Assembly: GCF_003012705.1 (NCBI RefSeq)
Contig: NZ_PXYL01000008.1
Location: forward strand, 124,001-188,000
Length of the DNA stretch: 64,000 bases
From: Pseudaminobacter soli (ex Li et al. 2025)
GTDB lineage: Bacteria > Pseudomonadota > Alphaproteobacteria > Rhizobiales > Rhizobiaceae
Reading direction: 5' to 3'
Made by a program: the position numbers and the translations under genes. The notes beneath the pieces are model-generated. The model was not told the DNA's origin. It was given only the letters and a program-made list of their open reading frames with translations, and did not search any database. This document shows, piece after piece, positions 35,759 through 43,666 of the stretch; the first letter of the stretch is position 1; every line of letters begins with the position of its first letter.

Positions 35759-36862
35759 TCAATCTGCCAGCGCCACCAGTGCGTCGGGATCATAGGCGAG
35801 GCGGATGGGAGCGCCGACCGGAATGTCGTCGGCGCCGAAATCGTTGGTCTCGGTCACCGAAAGCGGCTTTTCCAGCCCCGGTATTTCCACGATCAGATGG
35901 GTGATCTCGCCGAAATAGTGACGCTCGATGACCCGGCCGGCCACCTCGAATTTCGAGCTCGCGTCGTCCCACAGCACGCGCAGCCGTTCGGGTCGGATGC
36001 CAAGCGTGGCGCCGCCGCCATTGCGGACAAAAGCCTTGGGCTTCTCGGTCTTGACGCGGCCGAAGCCCAGCGTGTCGACGACCAGCGAGGAGCCGTTTTC
36101 CTCCACGATCTCGGCCTTGACGAAATTCATGCCGCCTAGGAAGTCGGCCACCTGGCGGTTGACCGGACGCTGGTAGATTTCCTTGGGCGAGGCAACCTGC
36201 GCGATGCGTCCGCCGAACATCACGGCGATGCGGTCGGACATGGCGAGCGCTTCGTACTGGTCGTGCGTGACGAGGATAAAAGTGATGCCCACCGCCTGCT
36301 GCAGCCGGCGCAGCTCGACCTGCATCTGCTCGCGCAGCTTCTTGTCCAGCGCCGAAAGCGGTTCGTCCAGCAGCAGCACTTTTGGCCGCATCACGAGCGC
36401 ACGGGCCAGCGCCACGCGCTGCCGCTGGCCGCCGGAAAGCTCGTGCGCGCCGCGTTTTCCGAGGCCCGTCAGCGACACCTGCGCCAGCGCCTCCTCGACG
36501 CGGCGCTTTTCTTCCGCAGCACCAAGCCTCAGGCGCCTGAGTCCATAGGCGACGTTCTGCTCCACATTGAGGTGCGGGAAGATGGCGTAGCTCTGGAACA
36601 CCATGTTGGTCGGACGACGGTTCGCCGGAATGCCCGCCATGGGCTGGCCATCGACGGCGATGGTGCCGCTGGTCGGGTTGTCGAAGCCGGCAATCATCCT
36701 CAGCAGCGTGGTCTTGCCGCAGCCGGAGGGCCCAAGCAGCGAGAAGAACTCGCCCTCGCGGATGACCAGCGAGGCGTCGTCCAGCGCCTTGAAGGCGCCA
36801 TAGCTGCGCGTGACGTGCGAAATCTCGATCATCGTGCGGTCGTTTTGCGAGCGTTCGGGCAT
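35759..36862 (-). CDS. Polyamine-type ABC transporter ATP-binding protein (PotA-like)
   Basis: ATPase of 367 residues. It has Walker A GPSGCGKTT, the Q-loop in NMVFQSYAIFPH, signature LSGGQRQRVALARAL, Walker B LLLDEPLSALD and switch His in LVTHDQYEAL. The C-terminal TOBE domain (about residues 270-360) is typical of PotA and related importers. The ATG at 36862 with GAGAGACC upstream is used; a TTG at 36877 overlaps the permease gene. It is the last transport gene of potB-potC-potA order. The likely binding proteins are the two at 31.7-33.9 kb. Confidence 0.86.
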   Translation of the reverse strand: MPERSQNDRTMIEISHVTRSYGAFKALDDASLVIREGEFFSLLGPSGCGKTTLLRMIAGFDNPTSGTIAVDGQPMAGIPANRRPTNMVFQSYAIFPHLNVEQNVAYGLRRLRLGAAEEKRRVEEALAQVSLTGLGKRGAHELSGGQRQRVALARALVMRPKVLLLDEPLSALDKKLREQMQVELRRLQQAVGITFILVTHDQYEALAMSDRIAVMFGGRIAQVASPKEIYQRPVNRQVADFLGGMNFVKAEIVEENGSSLVVDTLGFGRVKTEKPKAFVRNGGGATLGIRPERLRVLWDDASSKFEVAGRVIERHYFGEITHLIVEIPGLEKPLSVTETNDFGADDIPVGAPIRLAYDPDALVALAD

Positions 36863-36869
36863 CGGTCTC

Positions 36870-37691
36870 TCAGGCAAAGGCGCCTCCGGCGTTCTGGGTG
36901 CGTCGCGCGGCGCGGCGGCGCAAAAGTTCGGCGACGGTGAGAAGCAGGAACGAGCCGACCAGCAGCAGCGTGCCGAGGGCCAGTACGCCGGGCAGCTTGG
37001 AGGCGAAGCGCAGCTGGCCCCAGATGTAGATCGGCAGCGTCGGCTCCGTGCCGGTGAGGAAGAAGGCGATGATGAATTCGTCGAGCGAGATGGTGAAGCA
37101 GACGAGCAGGCTGGAAATGATGGCCGGCGCCACCATGGGCAGCGTCACCCGCCTAAACGTGCCGAAAGCAGTTTCGCCGAGATCGGCGGAGGCTTCCTCC
37201 AGGCTGCGGTCGAACCCCTCGAAGCCGGAGGTCAGCACGCTGAGCGAATAGGGGATGCACACCAGCACATGGCCGAACACCACCGTGACCAGCGACAGCT
37301 CCAGCCCCAGCTGCAGCATCACCAGGAGCATCGAAACGGCCAGGATGATCTCCGGCAGCACCAGCGGCGCCATGATCAGGCCGTTGATGGCGCGCCGGCC
37401 CGGAAAGCGATAGCGCGTGATGGCGCGCGCCGCGCAGATGCCGAGGATGGTGGAGAGCAACGCGGCCGCGATGCCCACCATCAGGCTGTTGCGGGTCGCG
37501 TCGATCAGCGCCGGCGTGTTGGGTAGATCGCGGTACCATTGCAGGGTCAGCTCGGCGAGCGGGAATTTCGGCGAGGGCGAGGTGTTGACCGAGAAGATCG
37601 GCAGGAACACGACGGGCAGATAGAGGAAGACGACATAGAGAAGGGCGTAGGCCGGCAGCCAGCGCGACAGGATGTTGCGGATTGCGGTCAT
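36870..37691 (-). CDS. Polyamine-type ABC transporter permease (PotC-like)
   Basis: Inner-membrane permease of 273 residues with six predicted membrane segments. The coupling motif EEASADLGETAFGTFRRVTLPMVAPAI, cited by its ends, is the family EAA loop. It resembles PotC more than PotB: a short N-terminus and the terminal RRRAARRTQ tail. Its start overlaps the stop of the PotB-like gene by four bases. It forms the channel with that protein. Confidence 0.86.
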   Translation of the reverse strand: MTAIRNILSRWLPAYALLYVVFLYLPVVFLPIFSVNTSPSPKFPLAELTLQWYRDLPNTPALIDATRNSLMVGIAAALLSTILGICAARAITRYRFPGRRAINGLIMAPLVLPEIILAVSMLLVMLQLGLELSLVTVVFGHVLVCIPYSLSVLTSGFEGFDRSLEEASADLGETAFGTFRRVTLPMVAPAIISSLLVCFTISLDEFIIAFFLTGTEPTLPIYIWGQLRFASKLPGVLALGTLLLVGSFLLLTVAELLRRRAARRTQNAGGAFA

Positions 37692-38605
37692 CGCGCCATC
37701 CTTGCCGCCGAGCGGATGATGAGCACCGTGGATGCCGCCATCGCCGTCACCACCAGCATCGTCGTCACAGAAAGGGCCGCGCCAAGCGGCCAGTTGGCCC
37801 CCTTGCCGAACTGGGCCTGGATGGCGTTGGCGATCATCACCCCATCCTTGCCGCCGACCAGCTTGGGCGTGACGAAGTCGCCCACCGTCGGGATCATGAC
37901 GATGAGGATGGCTGAGACGATGCCCGGCACCGAGAGCGGCAGGGTGATGCGCAGGAAGCGGCGCAGTGGCCCGTCACCGAGATCGGTCGCGGCCTCGATC
38001 AGCGAGCGGTCGATCTTTTCCAGCGACACGAAGATCGGCAGGATGGCGAAGGCCGCCCAGGCATGCGTCAGCGTGATGACCACGGCGCTGGTGTTGTAGA
38101 GCAACGCAGTCGACGGCTCGCTGATGATGCCGAGCCCCATCAGGCCCGAATTCAGCACGCCGTTGTAGCCGAGGATCACCTTCCACGACATCACGCGCAG
38201 CAGGTAGCTCGTCCAGAAGGGGATGGTGATGAGGAACAGCCACAGCCCCTTGTGCCGCCCGCCATGGAACGAAATGTAGAAGGCGATCGGGTAGGCCAGC
38301 ACCACCGTGAAGAAGCTGACCAGCAGCGAAATCCACAGGGAGCGCCGCAGCAGGTCGAGATAGATCGGCTCGGTCACCGCGATGCGGTAGTTTTCCAGCG
38401 TAAAGGTGCGGTCGATGGTGAGGTAGTTCTGCGTCCAGAAGCTGTGCGCGACCACGACCAGGATCGGCACCACCAGAAGCACCAGCGCATAGATGAAGGT
38501 GGGGCTGATCAGGGCGAAGCCTTGTGCGGCTTCCGATTGCAGAAGGGAGGTTCGTTGACGCCTCCCGAGACTGAGAGGCTGTGACCCTTCCGCGGCGGCC
38601 GTCAT
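37688..38605 (-). CDS. Polyamine-type ABC transporter permease (PotB-like)
   Basis: Permease of 305 residues, first gene of the potBCA-like operon. It has a cytoplasmic N-terminus of about 30 residues, a membrane segment (FIYALVLLVVPILVVVAHSF), then the permease domain with the EAA loop EAATDLGDGPLRRFLRITLPLSVPG. The WTSYLLRVMSWKVILG segment is a PotB hallmark. It is divergent from the aminotransferase gene; the 240-base gap holds a BetI-like operator, so both may share control. Confidence 0.86.
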   Translation of the reverse strand: MTAAAEGSQPLSLGRRQRTSLLQSEAAQGFALISPTFIYALVLLVVPILVVVAHSFWTQNYLTIDRTFTLENYRIAVTEPIYLDLLRRSLWISLLVSFFTVVLAYPIAFYISFHGGRHKGLWLFLITIPFWTSYLLRVMSWKVILGYNGVLNSGLMGLGIISEPSTALLYNTSAVVITLTHAWAAFAILPIFVSLEKIDRSLIEAATDLGDGPLRRFLRITLPLSVPGIVSAILIVMIPTVGDFVTPKLVGGKDGVMIANAIQAQFGKGANWPLGAALSVTTMLVVTAMAASTVLIIRSAARMAR

Positions 38606-38756
38606 TGGTGCGGCTCGCGCAAATATGCAGGTTCGAACGCGTTCTGCATGCCCATCCCATTAACTTTGCCGGCGTCACGGTTCCCGTCGCGCGCCAGCTT
38701 TTCATCATCTTGAACTCATCCGCGGATTGAAATCAAGCGCTATTTCTGTGATATTG

Positions 38757-38774
38757 ATTGAACGGACATTCAAT
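38757..38774 (+). promoter_or_regulatory. BetI-like operator between potB-like and aminotransferase genes
   Basis: ATTGAA-N6-TTCAAT, a perfect 6-bp inverted repeat. The wider sequence (ATTGATTG just before, ATAT after) is close to the E. coli BetI site. It sits 72 bases upstream of the aminotransferase ATG and 152 bases upstream of the potB-like ATG. Confidence 0.65.
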
Positions 38775-38845
38775 ATGATGTCCAATGTCGCTGCGTCCCG
38801 GTTGCATGGGCGACTTGGGGCGGCGCGCTTCGGAAAGGGGAGAAA

Positions 38846-40267
38846 ATGGCTGCGGCACAGGACATGATGACGGCGACGGTCGGCGAGGCGCTGAGCGGCG
38901 AAGAGGCGGTGGAACTCGCCAAGCGCCATCTGGTGCAGCCATGGCCGACAGCCGGCGAGATCGGCGCCGAAGCGCGCAGCCTGATCGGCGAGGGCGAGGG
39001 CATCTACATCACCGACGGCTCAGGCAAGAAGCTGATCGACGGGCCGGCGGGCATGTGGTGCACCAATGTCGGCCACCGCCGCGAGGAACTGGCCCGGGTC
39101 ATGTACGACCAGGCCATGCAGCTCTCCTACAACACGCCCTGGTACACGATGAACGAGGCCTCCGCCGTGCTCGCCGAGCGCATCGCGGGCCACGCGCCAG
39201 GCGATCTCAGCCACGTGTTCTTCACCACCGGCGGCTCGTCGGCGGTGGAAAGCGCGCTGCGCTTCATGCAGTTCTACAACAATGTGCGCGGCCGGACGGA
39301 GAAGAAGCTGATCCTGTCGCGCGGCGGCGCCTATCACGGCTCGACCTATCTGTCGGCCTCGCTAAACGGCCGCCCGCGCGACCGCGACTGGATGGATGGC
39401 GCCGACGACCTGGTGGTAAAGCTGTCGTCGCCCGACCCGTTCCGCCGGCCGGCGGGCATGAGCATCGCGGCCTTCACCGACAGCCTGGTGGCCGAGTTCG
39501 AGGAAACGGTGAAGCGCATCGGCGCCGACAAGATTGGCGCCTTCGTGGGCGAGCCGGTGCAGGCCTCTGGCGGCGTCATCGTGCCGCCGGAAAACTATCT
39601 GCCGCGCATCCGCAAAATCTGCCGTGACAACGACATTCTCTACGTCTCCGACGAGGTCGTCACGGCCTTCGGCCGGCTCGGCCATGTCTTCGCGTCCGAG
39701 GACGTGTTCGGCATCGACCCCGACATCATCACCTTCGCCAAGGGCGTGACCTCCGGCTATTTCCCGCTCGGCGGCATGATCGTGTCGGAGCGCCTGCTGC
39801 AGGAGCTGCGCCGCTCCAACCACCCCTCGGCCATGTATGCCCATGGGCTGACCTATTCGAGCCATCCGGTTGGCTGCGCGGTGGCGCTGAAGAATCTCGA
39901 CCTGCTCGAGGGCGGCATTCTTGCCCATGCGCGGGCCGTGGCGCCTTATTTTCAGGCGCAGCTGAAGACGTTGGAAGAACTACCGCTGGTGGGCGAGGTG
40001 CGTGGGGTCGGCCTCATGGCCTGCGTGGAATGCGTGGCCGACCGCGACAGCAAGAACCCGCTGGAACTCGACCGCAATGTCGGCATGCGCATCGACGCGC
40101 ATTGCCACGAGCTCGGCCTTCTGGTGCGGCCGCTGATCAATATGTGCGTGATGTCGCCGCCGCTGACGATCACCAAAGAGCAGATCGACGACATGGTGGG
40201 CATTTTGCGCGAGGGCATTTCGCGCACGATGGAAGATCTCAGGAAAGAGGGTGTTTGGAAGGGGTGA
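38846..40267 (+). CDS. Class III aminotransferase (putrescine/omega-amino type)
   Basis: PLP enzyme of 473 residues. The PLP lysine is Lys299 in FAKGVTSGYFPLG; other motifs are TTGGSSAVESALRF, SRGGAYHGSTYLS and DEVVTAFGR. The pattern fits SpuC-like polyamine:pyruvate and related omega-aminotransferases. The ATG follows AAAGGGGAGA. Lying between a polyamine-type transporter and amine-oxidising enzymes, it probably moves the primary amino group of an imported amine or its breakdown product to a keto acid. No aldehyde dehydrogenase gene is near, which is unusual for a complete putrescine route. Confidence 0.85.
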   Translation: MAAAQDMMTATVGEALSGEEAVELAKRHLVQPWPTAGEIGAEARSLIGEGEGIYITDGSGKKLIDGPAGMWCTNVGHRREELARVMYDQAMQLSYNTPWYTMNEASAVLAERIAGHAPGDLSHVFFTTGGSSAVESALRFMQFYNNVRGRTEKKLILSRGGAYHGSTYLSASLNGRPRDRDWMDGADDLVVKLSSPDPFRRPAGMSIAAFTDSLVAEFEETVKRIGADKIGAFVGEPVQASGGVIVPPENYLPRIRKICRDNDILYVSDEVVTAFGRLGHVFASEDVFGIDPDIITFAKGVTSGYFPLGGMIVSERLLQELRRSNHPSAMYAHGLTYSSHPVGCAVALKNLDLLEGGILAHARAVAPYFQAQLKTLEELPLVGEVRGVGLMACVECVADRDSKNPLELDRNVGMRIDAHCHELGLLVRPLINMCVMSPPLTITKEQIDDMVGILREGISRTMEDLRKEGVWKG

Positions 40268-40383
40268 GGGGGCAACAGCTGCAACACGTGAGGTGTTGCC
40301 TTACATTTCTTCCATAGCAAGGAAGAAGCGGGGCGCTTCCGGGTGGCGACCCCGACGCCGGCATTCAGTTGCCCGGATGTCTT

Positions 40384-40707
40384 TCAGGAGGCGAGCGTCG
40401 CATCCGGCCGGAAGAATTTTTGCCGTGCCATCAGGCAGTCATCGCCGCCTGGCATGCAGGCGCGACAGACGTCCGGGCGGATTTCATAGATCGCGCATGA
40501 GGTCGATTTGCCCACCACGCCGACAAGCGCCGCGCAGCGCGCGCCATGGCACAGCATGCCGCTTTCATCGCCGGCGACATATTGGGCGGGGATCCGGTCG
40601 AGTTGAGCCTCGTCTTCGGTGGAAAACCGTGGCCACTCCGACGAGCAGGAGCAACAGGCGCCGCAGGACTTGCAGTCGAAGTCTTCACCGGGAATTGGTA
40701 CGATCAT
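40384..40707 (-). CDS. YkgJ-family cysteine cluster protein
   Basis: Protein of 107 residues with nine Cys arranged as CKSCGACCSC near the N-terminus, two in the middle (MLCHGARC) and more in SCAIYEIRPDVCRAC. This is the YkgJ/UPF0153 pattern, thought to bind zinc or an iron-sulfur cluster. Function is unknown. It lies alone, convergent with the aminotransferase gene and on the same strand as the small genes upstream. Confidence 0.88.
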   Translation of the reverse strand: MIVPIPGEDFDCKSCGACCSCSSEWPRFSTEDEAQLDRIPAQYVAGDESGMLCHGARCAALVGVVGKSTSCAIYEIRPDVCRACMPGGDDCLMARQKFFRPDATLAS

Positions 40708-40758
40708 GTGAACTTCAAAGCCGGTCGGCTTCCTGTAGGCGGGGTTGTCAAGACGACG

Positions 40759-40950
40759 CTATCTCGACTTCCGCTTTCGCTTCGGCGCCTTGGGGATGGA
40801 GTTGAAAAGGTCGGTTGCGATCGTCGCTGGCGTTTCGCCCAGGTCGTTCGGAGCGGCGGCCTCGCGATCATTGCTGCGCTTGTCAGGCGCCTTGGCAGTG
40901 ATGGTCGCTGCGCCCTTCTCCTGATCCTTTGCGACAAATCTGATGGCCAT
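40759..40950 (-). CDS. Hypothetical 63-residue protein
   Basis: Small basic protein (MAIRFVAKDQEKGAATITAK...PKAPKRKRKSR) with no membrane segment. I do not recognise a named family. The ATG at 40950 has GGAG nine bases upstream, and the gene follows the 125-residue protein gene by 16 bases on the same strand, which supports it as real. The C-terminal Lys/Arg run could bind nucleic acid; this is a guess. Confidence 0.6.
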   Translation of the reverse strand: MAIRFVAKDQEKGAATITAKAPDKRSNDREAAAPNDLGETPATIATDLFNSIPKAPKRKRKSR

Positions 40951-40966
40951 TGAGTTTTTCTCCGTG

Positions 40967-41344
40967 TCAGCTGGCCCGGCTGCGAAGCCTGCCGATCAAC
41001 GCCGAAACAGCGGTGATGTTCATTTCTTCAGAAGACCAGTTCCTGGCCTCCTCGACATGTCTGGGGGCGAGTTCGCGATGTGTGCTGCCACTATAGGCAG
41101 CATCCGGATGGACGGATTGCTGGCCGGATTTGGGGTCTTCGGTAATGTATTCGATCAGGTAGTTCGGACATTCGGCTCGTCCAAGCACGCCAATGCGCAC
41201 CTGCGCATCGCCATGGGCGCGGCGGCAGCGCTCCAGCTTTTCAAGGATGCGCCGGACGTATTCGATGGGATGATCGAGGTTCTCCACCACATCGGCGATG
41301 GTGGCGTCCGCGGGCGTTTTCACCAGAACTGCACGTCTTGCCAT
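40967..41344 (-). CDS. Hypothetical 125-residue protein
   Basis: Protein of 125 residues (MARRAVLVKTPADATIADVVENLDHPIEYVRRILEKLERC...) of no family I can name. It is soluble and mixed alpha/beta, with two Cys. The ATG overlaps the stop of the upstream 75-residue gene by one base (TGATG), so they are translated together. The 63-residue gene follows on the same strand. Composition fits the genome, so this looks like a real three-gene unit of unknown role. Confidence 0.68.
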   Translation of the reverse strand: MARRAVLVKTPADATIADVVENLDHPIEYVRRILEKLERCRRAHGDAQVRIGVLGRAECPNYLIEYITEDPKSGQQSVHPDAAYSGSTHRELAPRHVEEARNWSSEEMNITAVSALIGRLRSRAS

Positions 41345-41571
41345 CAGTTCTTGGCCGTCGATTTGGAAGTGCGGGGGGCTGTTCCTGCACGCATCTCTTC
41401 TGCTTCCTTCTGCAGGCGCATTTCTTTCAATCGCGCAGTCTTCGCGTCGCGTTCTCTGGCAATCGCCTCACTCTCTTCGACAATGCGGTTGCGGGCGAGG
41501 GACTGCGTCTGCGTCTTGCCGAAGTTGAGTTCGGCCCGTTCGCGTGCGCTTTGAGGATCTCGAGCCATCAT
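41344..41571 (-). CDS. Hypothetical charged 75-residue protein
   Basis: Highly charged, probably all-helical protein (MMARDPQSARERAELNFGKTQTQSL...) with many Arg, Glu and Lys and no hydrophobic segment; small proteins like this are common in rhizobia. The start ATGATG follows AGGAG at the right distance. It heads the three-gene unit with the 125- and 63-residue proteins. No function is proposed. Confidence 0.7.
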   Translation of the reverse strand: MMARDPQSARERAELNFGKTQTQSLARNRIVEESEAIARERDAKTARLKEMRLQKEAEEMRAGTAPRTSKSTAKN

Positions 41572-41601
41572 CTATCTCCTTGTTCAGCAAGCCATCCAAA
41601 C

Positions 41602-41627
41602 AAAAAAGGCCAGGCACTCGCCTGACC
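41602..41627 (-). terminator. Intrinsic terminator after the cold-shock gene
   Basis: Minus strand: 8-bp stem (41627-41620 with 41615-41608, one G-T pair, 4-base loop) followed by six T (41607-41602). It ends the cold-shock message 67 bases after its stop. Confidence 0.8.
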
Positions 41628-41693
41628 CTTCCTTGTCATCCGTTCAGCCACTGGTGCCAGTACATCTGTGGTCACCGGCCGAATGGATGATAA

Positions 41694-41903
41694 TCACGCG
41701 GCCTGAAGCTTGTCGGCCGACATCTTGCCCGACTTGTTGTCGCGGACCATCTCGTAGCTGAGCTTCTGGCCTTCGGCGATAGTGCGCAGGCCGGCGCGCT
41801 CGACGGCGGAGATGTGGACAAAAACGTCCTGGCCGCCATTGTCAGGCTGGATGAAGCCGAAGCCCTTGGTGGCGTTGAACCATTTAACTGTGCCGGTGTT
41901 CAT
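41694..41903 (-). CDS. Cold-shock domain protein
   Basis: CspA-family RNA-binding protein of 69 residues. RNP1 is KGFGFIQP and RNP2 is DVFVHISAV, in a five-strand OB fold. Such proteins melt RNA structure during cold or other stress. The ATG at 41903 ([14 protein letters not shown]) with AAAGGGTT upstream is chosen over an in-frame start at 41924. The 326 bases upstream hold no gene and probably contain its promoter and leader. Confidence 0.95.
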   Translation of the reverse strand: MNTGTVKWFNATKGFGFIQPDNGGQDVFVHISAVERAGLRTIAEGQKLSYEMVRDNKSGKMSADKLQAA

Positions 41904-42229
41904 GACGAACCCTTTCTGTAGCATATGAAGTTACCCCCGCGCGTTTGCACGGCGGCAGTCGGGTCGATTTTTGAAGGGAGGTTCGTCGAGGAGGCGCCAA
42001 TAGCGCGCAGAACAAATCAGACAAGCAAACATCGATAGTACCTTCATACGCCATCGTTGAATGCATGTCAACTTTTGGTTTTGGGCTTCCTTCTTCATCG
42101 CCGACTGGTTGTCCGGAAGGGGGGGCGCCGGCGCCCCGGCCGCCAGAACCGCTCGAAAGGCAACGCCCAAAAAAGTTGCGTTGTGCAGCACACCGCCTTA
42201 CTTAGTCCCCAACCAAGGAAGGATCCGGA
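41904..42229 (-). other. Intergenic region upstream of the cold-shock gene
   Basis: No supported gene on either strand. It probably holds the cold-shock promoter and a long leader reading on the minus strand, and the start signals of the small basic protein on the plus strand (AAGGAAGGA at 42215-42223). I see no repeat. Confidence 0.45.
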
Positions 42230-42388
42230 TTGCCCCGACCACCGAATTACAGTCAAGAACGCAAAGAACGCGACCGCGCAAAGGCCAGCAAGAAGGCCGA
42301 GAAACTCGCCGCCAAGGCAGCGGCCAGAGAGCGACAATCGGTCGACACCAAAAGCGAGACAGAGCCTACGGCGTTATCGGACGATTAG
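42230..42388 (+). CDS. Small basic protein with TTG start
   Basis: Protein of 52 residues: PRPPNYSQERKERDRAKASK after the initiator, then KKAEKLAAKAAARER and an acidic tail ending SDD. The Lys/Ala/Arg helix and conserved-looking PPNYSQERKERDR start resemble small rhizobial proteins, but the family has no known function. The start is TTG at 42230, placed seven bases after AAGGAAGGA; there is no in-frame ATG. A short Lys-rich helix may bind nucleic acid. Confidence 0.6.
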   Translation: MPRPPNYSQERKERDRAKASKKAEKLAAKAAARERQSVDTKSETEPTALSDD

Positions 42389-42399
42389 TCGTTTGATCG

Positions 42400-42654
42400 C
42401 TAAACCTTCTCGTCAAAAAAGATGCCGGCCTCACGGGCCGCCGCTACAAAGGCGCGTCGGGCGCCGATTACTGGTTTATTCCCCAGATTGACGTCCGAGC
42501 ACGCTTGGAGAGCCGCTCGGTGCTTGTCACTTCGCTTGCCAGGCCATCGGTTAAGAAGAAAGTCGGAAGCCTCGCGAGCAGTGCGAAGCGTGAGAAGCGT
42601 GCCAGTTGCATCGGCCCTGACGGTGATGGGGTTCTCAAATCTGTTGTTTTCCAT
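42400..42654 (-). CDS. DUF982 family protein
   Basis: Protein of 84 residues. The DUF982 pattern is visible: ASDFLLNRWPGKRSDKHRAAL, then a Cys, then GARRAFVAAAREAGIFF. DUF982 proteins are numerous and nearly confined to rhizobia; their function is unknown. The ATG at 42654 lies just inside the upstream spacer. It is convergent with the small basic protein gene, ten bases away. Confidence 0.85.
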   Translation of the reverse strand: MENNRFENPITVRADATGTLLTLRTAREASDFLLNRWPGKRSDKHRAALQACSDVNLGNKPVIGARRAFVAAAREAGIFFDEKV

Positions 42655-43032
42655 GGCTGCTCATACAGCAGACAGCGGCTAAGGGCTAGGACGGAACCTA
42701 TGCTGCTTCCTTTCGCCACCAGACATGCCCGTAAGGCAACTCTATTGCTGCGGTGGCTGATGCGTGGTCTGCGGTGGGCGAATGTCCGCTTTCAGGAGAT
42801 GTTCAATCCAGCTTGTTTGACCGAGATGGGGCGCAAAGCGGTCGGTCGCGTCGGCTGACCCAATGTCCGCTTACATCACGCGGGCACCGAAAGCCGTCCG
42901 TCCGTTCCCCACCCAATCCAGACGTTCGCCCTGCCTGTTCGTCTCGTTAGCTTTGAGTGGAAGGCGGGCCCTCTCGTCTTGTCAATGCGTCCACATGAAG
43001 AAAGCGTTGGCGCCGTTTTCTAGAACAGGATT
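42655..43032. other. Intergenic stretch without a recognisable gene
   Basis: No frame on either strand here looks like a protein with family features. A short sequence, AATGTCCGCTT, occurs twice (near 42780 and 42862), which may be a decayed repeat. There is no terminator with a T-run that I can support. Confidence 0.45.
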
Positions 43033-43506
43033 TCACCGAATAAGATCGGCCACTCTGGCCCCCAGAGCCTGGACAAGATCGTCCGGGCGCATGCGGATCT
43101 GCAGGCCCCTCTGGCCGCCATTGAGGAAGATTTCGTCCTCCAGCGTGGCCATTTCTTCTATCGCAGTCGGCACCGGCTTGCGCTGGCCGAAGGGGCTGAT
43201 GCCGCCGACCTTGTAGCCGGTCAGCCGCTCGGCGTCGGCCGGCTTCATCATGTTGGCCGACTTGCCGTCGAAGGCGGCGGCGACCTTCTTCATGTTGACC
43301 TCCTGGTCGGAGGGGACCACCACGCAGGCCGGCTTGCCGTCGACCTCGACCATCAGTGTTTTCAATACGATCGAAGCCGGAACCCCCATCGCCTCGGCGG
43401 CCTGCAGGCCCACGCGCTCGGCATTGGCGTCATATTCGTAGGTAGCCACCGCAAAGGGCGTACCGGCTTTGCTCAGCGCGAGCGTGGCGGGCGTGGTCTT
43501 GGACAT
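43033..43506 (-). CDS. ybaK: YbaK/EbsC-family Cys-tRNA(Pro) deacylase
   Basis: Editing enzyme of 157 residues that hydrolyses Cys-tRNA(Pro). YbaK features are the N-terminal PATLALSKAGTPF, the catalytic-site Lys in IVLKTLMVEVDG, the CVVVPSDQEVNMKKVA segment and YKVGGISPFGQRKPVPT. The ATG at 43506 (MSKTTPATLAL) matches the family start; the in-frame extension upstream is not part of it. Single gene, convergent with nothing obvious. Confidence 0.92.
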   Translation of the reverse strand: MSKTTPATLALSKAGTPFAVATYEYDANAERVGLQAAEAMGVPASIVLKTLMVEVDGKPACVVVPSDQEVNMKKVAAAFDGKSANMMKPADAERLTGYKVGGISPFGQRKPVPTAIEEMATLEDEIFLNGGQRGLQIRMRPDDLVQALGARVADLIR

Positions 43507-43666
43507 GGCCCTTCTGTAGCAGAGCCGGCGCGGTGGGCAAGATGGGTTGGGAAATGGAGCCCAAAGCGGCGTTTCGCCATAGACACAACGGCTCGATTCA
43601 AGCCGCGGCTGTCGCAAAGCCGATGCGAATCCGCAAGTCAGCAAAGTCAGCAAGAGTGTATGTTTG

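Noticed and set aside
40281-40299. A small hairpin after the aminotransferase gene as a terminator
   Set aside because: The stem is only 7 bp and the following bases are not a T-run, so termination cannot be supported.
42703-42728. A possible further EcfG promoter, GGAAC-N16 followed by CGCC
   Set aside because: The -10 box is wrong (CGCC, not CGTT) and no supported gene starts downstream on that strand.
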